A stretch of DNA of 64,000 bases from the NCBI GenBank assembly GCA_018069465.1, contig JAGPUW010000029.1, positions 62,001-126,000 of the forward strand, in the 5' to 3' direction. This DNA is from Gammaproteobacteria bacterium (lineage in GTDB: Bacteria; Pseudomonadota; Gammaproteobacteria; Pseudomonadales; Porticoccaceae). Numbering within the stretch: the first letter of the stretch is position 1; each line of letters opens with the position of its first letter. Under the pieces are notes generated by a model, which had not been told where the DNA came from, ran no database searches, and saw only the letters and a program-made list of their open reading frames with translations. Both the position numbers and the translations under genes were made by a program. Below, piece after piece: positions 26,391 to 35,913 of the stretch.

Positions 26391-26828
26391 TTACGTTTCC
26401 AGCAGAAAAGTCACTGGCCCGTCGTTGCACAAAGAGACCTGCATATCGGCGGCAAACACGCCGCTGCTAACCTTCGAGTATTGAGCCTTGAGCCGCTGCA
26501 GAAAATCCTCATAGCAGCTCTCGGCAAGCTCCGGCGCCGCAGCCTTTGAAAAGCCGGGTCGCAAGCCCTTTCCGGTCTCGGCCACCAGCGTAAATTGCGA
26601 CACCACCAGTAGCTCGCCACCGATATCTTTAAGGCTGAGGTTCATACGCCCTTGCGCATCGGCAAAAATTCGATAGTTGAGCACTTTGCCAATGAGTTTT
26701 TCGCTTTGCTCAATACCGTCCACAGCCTCAATACCCAGCAACAATAAAATGCCTCGCCCAATGCTGGCATGGCACTGGCCATCAATAGTCACCGACGCCG
26801 AGCTTACGCGCTGAATTAAACCGCGCAT
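26391..26828 (-). CDS. dtd: D-aminoacyl-tRNA deacylase
   Basis: A 145-residue cytosolic proofreading enzyme that removes D-amino acids (and glycine from mischarged tRNA-Ala) from tRNA. Family landmarks are MRGLIQRVSSASVTIDG at the start, GILLLLGIE, VSQFTLVAETGKGLRP and the terminal NDGPVTF cross-subunit Gly-Pro motif. The length is normal for the family. It lies 15 bases downstream of the prolyl iminopeptidase gene on the same strand, a pairing I also know from Pseudomonas. Confidence 0.97.
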   Translation of the reverse strand: MRGLIQRVSSASVTIDGQCHASIGRGILLLLGIEAVDGIEQSEKLIGKVLNYRIFADAQGRMNLSLKDIGGELLVVSQFTLVAETGKGLRPGFSKAAAPELAESCYEDFLQRLKAQYSKVSSGVFAADMQVSLCNDGPVTFLLET

Positions 26829-26843
26829 TTTTCGCCGCCCCGC

Positions 26844-27809
26844 TTATTTTTCATCGCGGCTACTTAAAACTCTAGCCATTTGATCCGTCGCCTTAACCAG
26901 GGCATTAACAGTGCCCGCTTCGCTGGAAGCATGACCCGCATCGCGAATAATTTCGAGATTCAACTCCGGCCACGCGGCCTGTAAATCAAAGGCCTGCTTA
27001 ACCGGGCAAACCATGTCGTAGCGCCCGTGCACGGCAATGGCTGGAATATCGACCAGCTTGGCCATGTTCTGCAAAATAGGCTGATCGGCCACGTAACATT
27101 GATTCATAAAATAGTGCGCTTCAATCCGCGCCATCGCCAGCGCCACATGGGAGCTACCCAGGCGCTCGACCACATGCCGGTTGGGGTCGAGGGTTGCACA
27201 GCGCGCCTCCCACAGCGACCAGGCTTTGGCGACGCGAATACGTTCTAGCTCATTGACCCCGGTTAAACGGCGATAATAGGCAGTCAGCATATCGCCTCGC
27301 TCACTGCTGGGGATGGGGGCAATAAAGTCTTGCCAATAATCGGGAAAAATAGAACTGGCGCCCTGCTGATAAAACCACTGAATATCTTCATCGCGGCACA
27401 AAAAGATGCCCCGCAACACCATGCCCTGTACTTTATCCGGGTGGGTTTGAGCGTAAATCAAACTCAGGGTCGAGCCCCAGGAGCCACCGAATAACATCCA
27501 CTGTTTAATGCCGAGAAATTCGCGCAGACATTCCATATCCGCCACCAGGGCCTGGGTGGTATTTTTATCAAGACTGGCATGGGGAGTGGATCGGCCACTG
27601 CCGCGCTGGTCAAAGAGCACAATGCGATACACCTCCGGGTCGAAAAAACAGCGATCCTGGACGGAACAACCTGCCCCCGGTCCACCGTGAACAAAAACCA
27701 CCGGCAGGCCATCCGGGTTGCCACACTCCTCGACATAAAGGATATGGCCATCACCGACATCGAGCTGTTCAGTTCGGTGGGGCTTGATTGCCGGATACAA
27801 AGAACGCAT
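26844..27809 (-). CDS. pip: Prolyl iminopeptidase (alpha/beta hydrolase)
   Basis: A 321-residue serine peptidase of family S33 that removes N-terminal proline from peptides. The oxyanion stretch HGGPGAG is near residue 44. The nucleophile elbow is GGSWGS, and the acid and base are in VHGRYDMVCP and DAGHASSEAG. LFDQRGSGRS is also typical. The ATG at 27809 is chosen because GGGAG lies 8 bases upstream; a GTG three codons earlier would sit on that ribosome site. It is followed 15 bases later by dtd. Confidence 0.95.
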   Translation of the reverse strand: MRSLYPAIKPHRTEQLDVGDGHILYVEECGNPDGLPVVFVHGGPGAGCSVQDRCFFDPEVYRIVLFDQRGSGRSTPHASLDKNTTQALVADMECLREFLGIKQWMLFGGSWGSTLSLIYAQTHPDKVQGMVLRGIFLCRDEDIQWFYQQGASSIFPDYWQDFIAPIPSSERGDMLTAYYRRLTGVNELERIRVAKAWSLWEARCATLDPNRHVVERLGSSHVALAMARIEAHYFMNQCYVADQPILQNMAKLVDIPAIAVHGRYDMVCPVKQAFDLQAAWPELNLEIIRDAGHASSEAGTVNALVKATDQMARVLSSRDEK

Positions 27810-27929
27810 TTTTCTCACTCCCTTTGACGCTTTATCAACTATCTAATTACAGCTTTCGCAAAAACCGCTTAAATAAACACCGCAAAATAGGGCAGTATTA
27901 TTTTTCATCACACACGAGAGGGGGCCAAA

Positions 27930-28538
27930 ATGCCCAGTAAAAAAATGGCAGCGTCCACACCGAGCCCCAGGCGCTGCGACTGGGCGAACGGCGACGCCCT
28001 CTACGAACAGTACCACGATGAGGAATGGGGTGTCCCCTGCTTCGACGACCACAAATTATTCGAGTTTCTTATTCTGGAAGGTGCCCAGGCGGGCCTCTCG
28101 TGGCTGACCATTTTGCGCAAGCGTGAGAACTACCGGCGCGCCTTTGCCAACTTTAACGCTGCAAAAGTTGCTCGTTTTAATCGCCGCAGCATAGCGCGCT
28201 TAATGAGTGATGCCGGCATTGTGCGCAATCGTCTGAAAATCGAAGCGGCGATCTCCAACGCCAGGCTTTTTCTCGACCTGCAAGAAAGCCACGGCAGCTT
28301 TAGTGATTATTTATGGGATTTTATTGACGGCCGGCCGATTCACAATCACTGGGCAAGCCTCAGTGAGTGCCCGGCCACCACGCCCGTGTCAGACAGCATT
28401 AGTAAAGACATGAAAAAAAGGGGCTTTCGCTTTTTTGGATCGACCATTTGCTACGCCCATATGCAGGCCATGGGTATGGTGAACGACCATGTAATAGATT
28501 GCTTTCGCCACGCCGAGTGCGCGGCACTAAACCCTTGA
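27930..28538 (+). CDS. tag: DNA-3-methyladenine glycosylase I
   Basis: A 202-residue base-excision repair enzyme that removes 3-methyladenine from alkylated DNA. The zinc ligands known from E. coli Tag are all visible: Cys in RCDW, His in YHDEEWG, and His plus Cys in NDHVIDCFRH. The core motif LILEGAQAGLSWLTILRKRENYR is interrupted only by normal substitutions. The N-terminus carries about 11 extra residues before RCDW. The start ATG has GAGAGGGGG upstream. It is monocistronic and convergent with typA, from which it is separated by a bidirectional terminator. Confidence 0.96.
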   Translation: MPSKKMAASTPSPRRCDWANGDALYEQYHDEEWGVPCFDDHKLFEFLILEGAQAGLSWLTILRKRENYRRAFANFNAAKVARFNRRSIARLMSDAGIVRNRLKIEAAISNARLFLDLQESHGSFSDYLWDFIDGRPIHNHWASLSECPATTPVSDSISKDMKKRGFRFFGSTICYAHMQAMGMVNDHVIDCFRHAECAALNP

Positions 28539-28561
28539 GAAAGCGCGGGAAGCAGGCAGAA

Positions 28562-28610
28562 AAAAACCACAGAAGTCGCCTGATTACTGCACGCGACTCC
28601 GGTGGTTTTT
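28562..28610. terminator. Bidirectional terminator between tag and typA
   Basis: AAAAACCAC plus AGTCGC on the left pairs with GCGACT plus GTGGTTTTT on the right, with 16 of 18 positions matching around a 13-base loop. A-run and T-run flanks let it serve both convergent genes. Confidence 0.85.
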
Positions 28611-28622
28611 AGCGTTTCTTTT

Positions 28623-28652
28623 ACACAGAGCTTAGTTACGCAGAGCTTAGCG
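28623..28652. repeat. Imperfect 15-bp tandem repeat after typA
   Basis: Units ACACAGAGCTTAGTT (28623-28637) and ACGCAGAGCTTAGCG (28638-28652) match at 12 of 15 positions. The array sits 8 bases beyond the typA stop, between it and the terminator. Confidence 0.75.
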
Positions 28653-28660
28653 ATTTATTT

Positions 28661-30475
28661 TTATCGACCAGCCCTTTTGCGCTCGTTTTCAGTCAGTAGC
28701 TTTTTACGGATGCGAATATGGTGGGGGGTGACCTCAACCAATTCGTCATCTTCAATAAATTCCAGCGCCTGCTCAAGCGTGTAAATAATCGGCGGCACCA
28801 GAGTCAGCGCCTCGTCAGTACCCGAGGCACGCACGTTGGTCAGCTGCTTACCTTTAGTCGGATTCACGGAGAGGTCATTACTGCGCGTGTGAATACCAAT
28901 AACCTGGCCCTCGTAAACATCCTCCGCGTGGCTGAGGAACATGCGACCGCGATCCTGCAAATTAAACAGGGAGTAACCGAGAGTTTTACCTTTAACCATC
29001 GACACCAACACGCCATTCTGGCGCGACTGCACTTCGCCCTGCTTCACTTCGCCGTAGTGATCGAAGACGCTGGTCATAATGCCCGAGCCAGAGGTCATGG
29101 TCAGGAAACTGCCGCGGAAACCAATCAGGCCGCGCGATGGAATCAGGAATTCGAGCTTAACCCGCCCCTTTCCGTCGGGCTCCATATTGCTCAGCTCGCC
29201 CTTGCGCAGGCCCAGCTCTTCCATCACCGAACCCTGGTGCTGATCTTCAATATCAATCACCACTTGCTCAAAGGGCTCCTGAGTCACGCCATCCACTTCG
29301 CGCTGAATCACTTCCGGACGCGACACGCCCAACTCAAAACCTTCGCGACGCATGGTTTCAATCAATACCGACAAGTGCAATTCGCCGCGACCGGAGACGC
29401 GGAATTTATCGGGGCTACCGCCATCCGCAACACGCAGCGCGACGTTGTGAATAAGCTCTTGTTCGAGACGTTCTTTAATATTGCGCGAGGTCACGTATTT
29501 GCCATCGAGGCCGGCAAATGGCGAGTTGTTCACCAAAAACACCATGCTCACGGTGGGCTCATCAACAGACAGCGGCGGGCGCGCTTCAATACACTCCGGG
29601 TCACACAGGGTATCGGAAATACCCAAACCGTCGATGCCATTAATGGTGACAATATCACCCGCTTCGGCTAGATCTGTGTCAATGCGGTCGAGACCGAGAT
29701 AACCCTTAACGTTGAGCACCTTACCTTTGCGTTCAACACCGGCATTATTGACGACAGTGACTGTCTGGCCGGGGCGCAAGGAACCGCGCGAGATACGGCC
29801 AATACCGATAACACCAATATAGCTATCGTAATCGAGAGCCGAGATCTGCATTTGCAAAGGACCCGAGCGATCGGCTTCCGGGACGGGAACCTTGTCGATA
29901 ATCATTTCAAACAACGGCTGCATGTCTTCCGCCAGATTATCGTGCTCAAGGCCTGCGACACCGTTCAAGGCCGAGGCGAAGATAACGGGGAAGTCGAGCT
30001 GCTCGTCAGTCGCGCCGAGGCGATCAAACAGTTCAAACACCTGATCCATCACCCAGTCGGGGCGAGCGCCGGGGCGGTCAACTTTGTTAATGACGACAAT
30101 CGGGTTCAGGCCCTGTTCAAAGGCCTTGGAGGTAACAAAGCGAGTCTGTGGCATGGGGCCATCGACCGCATCAACCAACAGCAATACAGAGTCGACCATC
30201 GACAGTACGCGCTCCACCTCACCACCGAAGTCGGCGTGGCCAGGGGTGTCGACGATGTTGATGTGGTAGTCCTTCCATTCAACGGCGGTGTTCTTCGCCA
30301 GAATGGTAATGCCCCGCTCCCGTTCCTGATCGTTGGAATCCATAACGCGCTCGGCGCCCTGATCTTTGCGATCGAGAGTACCGGACTGCTGCAGGAGTTT
30401 ATCAACCAGAGTCGTTTTACCGTGGTCAACGTGGGCTATTATCGCAATATTGCGCAGTTTTTCGACATCAGACAT
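28661..30475 (-). CDS. typA: Ribosome-associated GTPase BipA/TypA
   Basis: A 604-residue translational GTPase. G motifs are clear: [12 protein letters not shown] (about 14-25), [14 protein letters not shown] and [11 protein letters not shown]-like domains II, III and V and the BipA-specific C-terminus (ending near [17 protein letters not shown]) follow. BipA binds the 70S ribosome near the EF-G site. It supports 50S assembly and growth at low temperature or under stress (family knowledge). A good sigma-70 type promoter lies just upstream. It is downstream of thiI on the same strand but separated by 111 bases, so it is probably a separate transcript. Confidence 0.98.
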   Translation of the reverse strand: MSDVEKLRNIAIIAHVDHGKTTLVDKLLQQSGTLDRKDQGAERVMDSNDQERERGITILAKNTAVEWKDYHINIVDTPGHADFGGEVERVLSMVDSVLLLVDAVDGPMPQTRFVTSKAFEQGLNPIVVINKVDRPGARPDWVMDQVFELFDRLGATDEQLDFPVIFASALNGVAGLEHDNLAEDMQPLFEMIIDKVPVPEADRSGPLQMQISALDYDSYIGVIGIGRISRGSLRPGQTVTVVNNAGVERKGKVLNVKGYLGLDRIDTDLAEAGDIVTINGIDGLGISDTLCDPECIEARPPLSVDEPTVSMVFLVNNSPFAGLDGKYVTSRNIKERLEQELIHNVALRVADGGSPDKFRVSGRGELHLSVLIETMRREGFELGVSRPEVIQREVDGVTQEPFEQVVIDIEDQHQGSVMEELGLRKGELSNMEPDGKGRVKLEFLIPSRGLIGFRGSFLTMTSGSGIMTSVFDHYGEVKQGEVQSRQNGVLVSMVKGKTLGYSLFNLQDRGRMFLSHAEDVYEGQVIGIHTRSNDLSVNPTKGKQLTNVRASGTDEALTLVPPIIYTLEQALEFIEDDELVEVTPHHIRIRKKLLTENERKRAGR

Positions 30476-30508
30476 GGGATAGGTTTACGCGGGGAAAAAG
30501 TGGGGCGC

Positions 30509-30537
30509 AGTATAGTGAAAAATGGCCAAGAAGTCAC
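30509..30537 (-). promoter_or_regulatory. Candidate sigma-70 promoter for typA
   Basis: On the minus strand GTGACT (-35, 30532-30537) and TATACT (-10, 30509-30514) are spaced by exactly 17 bases. The typA ATG follows about 33 bases after the -10 box, giving a short leader. Confidence 0.55.
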
Positions 30538-30586
30538 CGCACCACCAACAAATAAAAGCCCCGCTAAAATTCAGCGCATAAACTGC

Positions 30587-32047
30587 TCAAGATGCGCCGG
30601 GGCGATACACCGCCAGATTGTCATAACCCTGCTCCTTCAACAGCTCGGCGTGCAGTTGACTCATCACCCCTTTATCGCAATAAAGTAAATATTGCCGACT
30701 CGGGTCGAGGCGTGAAAAGCTGTTTTGCAAAGCGTAAAACGGCGCCAATTGCACATCTGCCGCACCGCTATTGAGCGGCTTGCGCTCCACTTCGTCGGGG
30801 TGGCGAATATCGAGAATAATCATTCCCGGCTGGGGTGCGGAAAACACCTCGACATTGGGCAGGTCGACCCAGTCGTCCATCATATGATCAATATTCTCTT
30901 CACGGCGCCCGGCAAGCGCGGCGTCGAGCACGGCAAAATCAAACTTCGACTCTTCGTATTCAATGCGCTCGGGCTTGGCTCGCGTGGTCGGCTTGACCGA
31001 AATAACCCCGCAATACTCCGGCATATTAGCGGCGAAGGCCTCGGTGCCAATGTCGCGAGAGATATCGATAATGGCGTTCTTATCCATCGTCACCAGTGGC
31101 CGCAGGGTGAGCATATCGGTGACGCTATCGATCACCGATAAATTCGCCAGGGTTTGACTGGAGACCTGAGCCACGGCCTCGCCGGTGACCAGAGCCTCCA
31201 CTTTCCAGTCTTTTGCCACCTCTGTCGCGGCGCGCAACATCATGCGCTTGAGCACCACGCCCATTTGCGAGTTGTCGACTTTCGTCAGAATTTCCGCCAC
31301 CACCTCTTCAAAGGGCACGGTGATAAATTTTACCCGGTGGGACGCGCCGTATTTATTCCACAAATACCAGGCGACTTCCTTAACACCCAGCTCATGGGCG
31401 CGCCCGCCAAGATTGAAGAAGCAATAGTGGGTGCGCAAACCGCGCTTGATGGTCAGATAACTGGCCACGGTCGAGTCGAAGCCGCCGGAGATCAACGACA
31501 GCACCGCATCCTGAGTGCCGAGGGGGAAGCCACCCAAACCCTGGGCCGTGGTTTCCAGCACAGAAAGCACCTGGCCGCGAATATCGAGACGAATTTCAAC
31601 ATCGGCGCCTTTGAGCTGCACTTTGCTCGCCTCGGAGCGTTGAAACAGACGCCCGCCCACTTCGCGTTCAAAGTCGGTGGAGCTAAAGTCGTGCTTGCCA
31701 GTGCGCTTCACCCTCAGGCAAAACGTCTTGCCCTTGAGGGCCTCGCCATACAGGGGCCAAAGTAATTCAGCCATCTCGTCGAAATCACCCAGCGGGTGGG
31801 TGCTGACATGGGAGTACTTGGCCACCCCCGGCGTATTACCCAGCAGGCGGACGATAAACGCATTCCGCTCAACATCGACGCCCTCGGCGACCAGTTCAAT
31901 CTTGTCCCACTGACTCAGTACCTTGACGTCGGGGTACTGTCCCTTGACCAGTCGGCGCAGGTTCTCGCGCAGCTGTTTAATAAAGCGCTTGCGCACTGGT
32001 GGGCTTTTAATAATGATTTCGGGAAACAGCTTGACGACAAAATGCAT
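30587..32047 (-). CDS. thiI: tRNA uridine 4-sulfurtransferase ThiI with rhodanese domain
   Basis: A 486-residue cytosolic enzyme that makes 4-thiouridine at position 8 of tRNA. In species with the C-terminal rhodanese domain it also feeds sulfur to thiazole synthesis for thiamine. An N-terminal ferredoxin-like and THUMP region (about 1-170) precedes the PP-loop LISGGFDS. The catalytic-site stretch EYCGVISVKP follows. The rhodanese domain (about 400-486) ends with Cys457 in LLYCDKGVMS, matching the E. coli persulfide cysteine. This position next to typA and glnA is conserved in pseudomonads. thiL lies elsewhere in the window. Confidence 0.97.
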   Translation of the reverse strand: MHFVVKLFPEIIIKSPPVRKRFIKQLRENLRRLVKGQYPDVKVLSQWDKIELVAEGVDVERNAFIVRLLGNTPGVAKYSHVSTHPLGDFDEMAELLWPLYGEALKGKTFCLRVKRTGKHDFSSTDFEREVGGRLFQRSEASKVQLKGADVEIRLDIRGQVLSVLETTAQGLGGFPLGTQDAVLSLISGGFDSTVASYLTIKRGLRTHYCFFNLGGRAHELGVKEVAWYLWNKYGASHRVKFITVPFEEVVAEILTKVDNSQMGVVLKRMMLRAATEVAKDWKVEALVTGEAVAQVSSQTLANLSVIDSVTDMLTLRPLVTMDKNAIIDISRDIGTEAFAANMPEYCGVISVKPTTRAKPERIEYEESKFDFAVLDAALAGRREENIDHMMDDWVDLPNVEVFSAPQPGMIILDIRHPDEVERKPLNSGAADVQLAPFYALQNSFSRLDPSRQYLLYCDKGVMSQLHAELLKEQGYDNLAVYRPGAS

Positions 32048-32433
32048 GGGCGACGACGCTACCGGTTGTTCAAAGTGGCGCGTATTATAGAGCAGTCGCC
32101 ACGCCGCAGATACGGCTCAAAGCAAGCTCACTGACGACAGGCCGGGGCAAGACATTATTTTAGGTGCCAATTACCCAACGCTAAAATAATGTAGCAAAAC
32201 GCCCTGACAACAACTGCTCTCTTTTGGTGCCTGTAGGTTATAATGCGCACCACATTGGAGGCCTGGCGCGCCAGTTTCGGCCAAAAGCCCTCCATACAGC
32301 TTGTGCATAGTTATCGCAGCAATACATAAGCTCAAAAAACGATGGTAATACCACGGCCTTACCATTACCTTGTTCCATGCTCAATTGGCGAGTGAAAAAA
32401 CAACCACACTGAATCTCGATCTGGAGGACATAA
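32048..32433 (+). promoter_or_regulatory. glnA upstream region (386 bp, no gene)
   Basis: I see no coding sequence here. A consensus TATAAT lies at 32239-32244 but lacks a good -35. Half-sites resembling the NtrC pattern occur as GGTGC at 32163-32167 and 32226-32230 and GCACC at 32247-32251; they are not arranged as the canonical close dyad. TGGCGCGCCA (32264-32273) is a perfect 10-bp palindrome. No clear sigma-54 (GG-N10-GC) element was found by eye. The ribosome site GGAGG precedes the glnA ATG. Nitrogen control by the nearby ntrBC is likely by family knowledge only. Confidence 0.45.
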
Positions 32434-33840
32434 ATGTCTGAAAAAACGTTAAATCTCATCAAAGAAAGTGAAGCTGGCTGGGTAGATCTGCGCTTCACCG
32501 ACACCCAAGGCAAAGAGCAGCACGTCACTATCCCCTCAAGCGAGGTTGATGAGGGCTTCTTTGACGAAGGCAAAATGTTCGACGGCTCATCCATTGCCGG
32601 CTGGAAAGGCATTAACGACTCGGACATGATTTTGATGCCCGACGACAGCACCTCTGTGCTCGACCCTTTCACCGATGAAGAAACCATCATCCTGCGCTGC
32701 GGTATTCTCGAGCCAGCCACGCTGCAAGGCTACAACCGCGACCCACGCTCCATTGCCGACCGCGCCCAGGACTACATGCGCTCCACTGGCATCGCCGACA
32801 CCGTACTGTTTGGCCCAGAGCCTGAGTTTTTCGTTTTTGATGACGTAAAATGGGGCGCCAACATGAGCGGCGCATTCTACAAAGTCGCCTCTGAAGAAGC
32901 CGCATGGGCTACCGAGCACGACTTCCCCGACGGCAATATGGGTCACCGCCCCGGTGTTAAAGGCGGTTACTTCCCCGTGCCTCCCGTTGACTCCCTGCAC
33001 GACCTGCGTGCCGCCATGTGTGGTGCGATGAGCCAAATGGGCCTCGAAGTTGAAGTACACCACCACGAAGTGGGTACTGCCGGGCAGTGCGAAATTGGTG
33101 TTGGCCCCGCCACGCTGACGCAGAAAGCTGACGAAATTCAGATCTTTAAATACTGCGTACACAACGTCGCTCACGCCTACGGCAAAACGGCGACCTTTAT
33201 GCCCAAGCCCCTCGTTGGCGACAACGGCTCCGGCATGCACTGCCACCAGTCACTGTCAAAAGACGGCGTCAACATTTTCACCGGTGACGTTTATGCCGGC
33301 ATGTCTGAAACGTCGCTCTTCTACATTGGCGGCATCATCAAGCACGCGCGCGCTATTAACGCCTTTGCCAATGCCTCGACCAACTCTTATAAGCGTTTGG
33401 TACCCGGCTTTGAAGCACCTGTAATGCTCGCTTACTCGGCGCGCAACCGCTCTGCTTCAATCCGCATCCCCCACGTACCCAACCCTAAAGCGCGTCGTAT
33501 TGAAGTGCGCTTCCCCGATCCCACAGCCAACCCCTACCTGGCCTTCACGGCCATGTTGATGGCTGGCCTCGACGGTATTCAGAACAAGATCCACCCCGGC
33601 GACCCCGCTGACAAAGATCTTTACGACTTACCTCCAGAGGAAGCTAAAGCGATTCCCACGGTTGCCTCTTCACTGGAGCAAGCCCTGGATGCCCTCGACG
33701 CGGATCGTGACTTCCTCACTGCCGGCGGCGTAATGGATAACGATGTCATCGATGCCTACATCGCGCTGAAGCGGGAAGAAGTTGAAAAACTCAACATGAC
33801 CACCCACCCCGTTGAGTTTGATATGTACTACAGTGTCTAA
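32434..33840 (+). CDS. glnA: Glutamine synthetase type I
   Basis: A 468-residue subunit of the dodecameric cytosolic enzyme that makes glutamine from glutamate, ammonia and ATP. The motifs are [17 protein letters not shown] (about 50-66), [41 protein letters not shown] and [20 protein letters not shown]. Tyr397 in LYDLPPEE corresponds to the adenylylation site, so GlnE/GlnB-type control is expected. A 16-bp exact tandem duplication spans its stop codon and a strong terminator follows. The downstream order DUF4124-ntrB-ntrC fits the conserved nitrogen-regulation neighbourhood. Confidence 0.98.
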   Translation: MSEKTLNLIKESEAGWVDLRFTDTQGKEQHVTIPSSEVDEGFFDEGKMFDGSSIAGWKGINDSDMILMPDDSTSVLDPFTDEETIILRCGILEPATLQGYNRDPRSIADRAQDYMRSTGIADTVLFGPEPEFFVFDDVKWGANMSGAFYKVASEEAAWATEHDFPDGNMGHRPGVKGGYFPVPPVDSLHDLRAAMCGAMSQMGLEVEVHHHEVGTAGQCEIGVGPATLTQKADEIQIFKYCVHNVAHAYGKTATFMPKPLVGDNGSGMHCHQSLSKDGVNIFTGDVYAGMSETSLFYIGGIIKHARAINAFANASTNSYKRLVPGFEAPVMLAYSARNRSASIRIPHVPNPKARRIEVRFPDPTANPYLAFTAMLMAGLDGIQNKIHPGDPADKDLYDLPPEEAKAIPTVASSLEQALDALDADRDFLTAGGVMDNDVIDAYIALKREEVEKLNMTTHPVEFDMYYSV

Positions 33841-33856
33841 GTACTACAGTGTCTAA
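33825..33856. repeat. Perfect 16-bp tandem duplication spanning the glnA stop
   Basis: GTACTACAGTGTCTAA occupies 33825-33840 and again 33841-33856 with no mismatch. The first copy encodes the last residues and stop of glnA; the second is untranslated. Confidence 0.97.
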
Positions 33857-33904
33857 GCTCAACAGAGCCTGACCCTGGCGAGCGGCTCACTAGCGCTAGC
33901 TCAC

Positions 33905-33938
33905 AAAAGCCCGGTCTCCCATGGAGATCGGGCTTTTT
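33905..33938 (+). terminator. Intrinsic terminator of glnA
   Basis: AAAGCCCGGTCTCC and GGAGATCGGGCTTTTT form a stem with a CAT loop and one G-T pair, followed by a T-rich run. It lies about 65 bases after the glnA stop. Confidence 0.92.
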
Positions 33939-34106
33939 CTTTTCTACAAAGCGTATTACTCTTAGCCCTTCACGGCACTAAAACCAAAAAGCACCACTGA
34001 AACTAAAGACTTTTTGCCAAATAAGATTGCAAAGCGCCAGCCCTACCAGGTGGAAGCGATGCCATCACACTGCGACGAACAAGCCTCAGCCAAGAGTGCA
34101 ACAACC

Positions 34107-34667
34107 ATGAAAAAACTGACTACAACACTTGCCAGCCTGATTCTACTGACCAGCCCCGCTCTCTTTGCGGGCGAGGTTTATCGGGTCGTTAGCGAAGACG
34201 GTGAAATTACATTTACCGACTCGCCACCGACAAATGTGAAAGCCCAAGTGGTAGACCTGCCCCAAACCAATATTGCCGTCGCCCCGCCCAAGCGGGCAAA
34301 AGCGGACGACAGCGAGGCGACAGGTGACGAAGTCCCCTACACCAGCGTTCGCATTGCCCAGCCGCTCAACAATGCAACCATCCCGCCAGGACATCCCACC
34401 GTGGCTGTTCAACTAGCACTAAAACCCGCTCTGCAAGAAGGTCACCTGGTGCAACTCTATGTCGATGGACGCGCCCAGGGCTCCCCCTCAAGTTCAGGCT
34501 CTTTTTCAGTCGGCAACCTCACCCGTGGCGAGCACAAACTCAACGCGGAGATTCTTGGCGCCGACAAAAAGCGCCGCGCAAAAACCCAGAGCGTGACGAT
34601 TCACGTCAAACGAGGCTCTGCTAACAATAAAACGAGTAACCGGCCCCGGCCCACCCCTCGCAGCTAA
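34107..34667 (+). CDS. DUF4124 domain periplasmic protein
   Basis: A 186-residue exported protein. The ATG at 34107 gives a clean signal peptide (MKKLTTTLASLILL, cleavage near LFAGE); an upstream in-frame extension would hide it. The mature N-terminus VYRVVSEDGEITFTDSPP is the DUF4124 pattern. A Pro-rich linker and an Ig-like segment (about 90-165; HPTVAVQLALKPAL, EHKLNAEIL) follow, and a basic tail rich in Arg, Asn and Pro ends the chain. The domain is widespread in gammaproteobacteria, and a member commonly lies between glnA and ntrB. The function is unknown. It probably acts in the periplasm, with any nitrogen role only inferred from position. Confidence 0.88.
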   Translation: MKKLTTTLASLILLTSPALFAGEVYRVVSEDGEITFTDSPPTNVKAQVVDLPQTNIAVAPPKRAKADDSEATGDEVPYTSVRIAQPLNNATIPPGHPTVAVQLALKPALQEGHLVQLYVDGRAQGSPSSSGSFSVGNLTRGEHKLNAEILGADKKRRAKTQSVTIHVKRGSANNKTSNRPRPTPRS

Positions 34668-34821
34668 AGCTCGGCCGCACCAAAATAGTGCGAACTTTCA
34701 TTTTTAGCGTTACACTCGCCTTGAGAACTCCTGCTAGCTAGCGGGCTACGGCTCTTTCAATGTGGCCTGTTACTTGCTTTAACTCTAACACCTTGGCAAA
34801 CGCGCTGGCCCTGCAGCATCG

Positions 34822-35913
34822 ATGAATAGCAATCAGACTAACCAGCTCGTGCTGGACAACCTCAATACCAGCGTGCTGCTGATAGATGCCGAACTCTGCA
34901 TCAGTTATCTCAATCCGGCAGCAGAAAGCCTGCTCGCGGTCAGCGCCCATCGCCTACTCAATAGTTACGCGCCGCAATTATTTGTCGAGGCCGAACCGCG
35001 ACACCAGGTTTTTGTGAATGCCCTCGAGAATGAGTCGGCCTTTACAGAGCGCAAGGTCAAAGTATTACTCCCCGATCTGCGTGAGATTACCGTCGACTAT
35101 TCGGTGACGCCGCTGGCGCAAGCTGGGCAGCCATTGTTGTTGCTGCTAGAAATGCTGCCGGTGGACAGAACCCTGCGTATCGACCGGGAGGAAGCCCTGC
35201 TATCGGCCAACGACACCTCCCGCAACCTGGTGCGCGGCCTCGCCCACGAAATTAAAAACCCCCTGGGCGGTATTCGCGGGGCCTCCCAGTTACTGGCACT
35301 GGAGCTGGATAGAAGCGAGCTAGTCGAGTACACCGACGTCATCATTGCCGAAACCGATCGTCTGCGCGAACTCGTTGACCGACTCCTCGGCTCACCCCTG
35401 CCGACCAAGTTCGCCCAGCTCAACATCCACGAAGTCACCGAACATGTGGCCACACTGGTGCAGGCCGAAACCCACGGCTCGCTCACCATCAACAAAGATT
35501 ACGACCCCAGTATTCCCGAGATCACTGGCGATAGAGAGAAGCTTATTCAAGCCGTACTCAACGTGGTACGCAATGCCATGCAGGCGCTGGACGGCGCCGG
35601 CAAAATCGGCCACGGCGGTGAAATTACCCTGCGCACCCGCATCCTCAACCACTTTACGATCGGCAAAAAGCGCCATCCCATGGTTTGCCGGCTCGAAATT
35701 ATCGATAACGGCCCCGGCATCCCCGCCGATATCAGCCAGCGTATTTTCTACCCGATGATCAGTGGCCGCGCCGAGGGCAGTGGCCTTGGCCTGCCCATTG
35801 CCCAATCGGCGATTCACCAACATCAGGGATTAATCGAGTGTGAAAGCGAGCTGGGCCGCACACGTTTTTCAATTTATCTTCCAGTGAAACCCATTAAGGA
35901 CAGGCTAGTATGA
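34822..35913 (+). CDS. glnL: Nitrogen regulation sensor kinase NtrB
   Basis: A 363-residue cytosolic histidine kinase/phosphatase with no membrane segment. A PAS domain (about 8-110) is followed by the H-box RGLAHEIKNPLGG with phosphorylated His142. The ATPase motifs VVRNAMQAL, IIDNGPGIP and GSGLGLPIAQ complete it. In the known pathway it phosphorylates NtrC under nitrogen limitation and is switched to phosphatase mode by PII proteins. Its stop overlaps the ntrC start by 4 bases (ATGA), showing translational coupling. Confidence 0.97.
   Translation: MNSNQTNQLVLDNLNTSVLLIDAELCISYLNPAAESLLAVSAHRLLNSYAPQLFVEAEPRHQVFVNALENESAFTERKVKVLLPDLREITVDYSVTPLAQAGQPLLLLLEMLPVDRTLRIDREEALLSANDTSRNLVRGLAHEIKNPLGGIRGASQLLALELDRSELVEYTDVIIAETDRLRELVDRLLGSPLPTKFAQLNIHEVTEHVATLVQAETHGSLTINKDYDPSIPEITGDREKLIQAVLNVVRNAMQALDGAGKIGHGGEITLRTRILNHFTIGKKRHPMVCRLEIIDNGPGIPADISQRIFYPMISGRAEGSGLGLPIAQSAIHQHQGLIECESELGRTRFSIYLPVKPIKDRLV

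Noticed and set aside
28718-29671. Long open frame (about 317 codons) on the plus strand opposite typA
   Set aside because: It is fully antisense to a highly conserved GTPase gene. Its product is rich in His, Arg and Gln with no recognisable motif, as expected for a shadow frame in GC-rich third positions.
29852-30688. Plus-strand frame of 278 codons over the typA 5' end and promoter
   Set aside because: It overlaps typA and the thiI end on the opposite strand and shows no motif.
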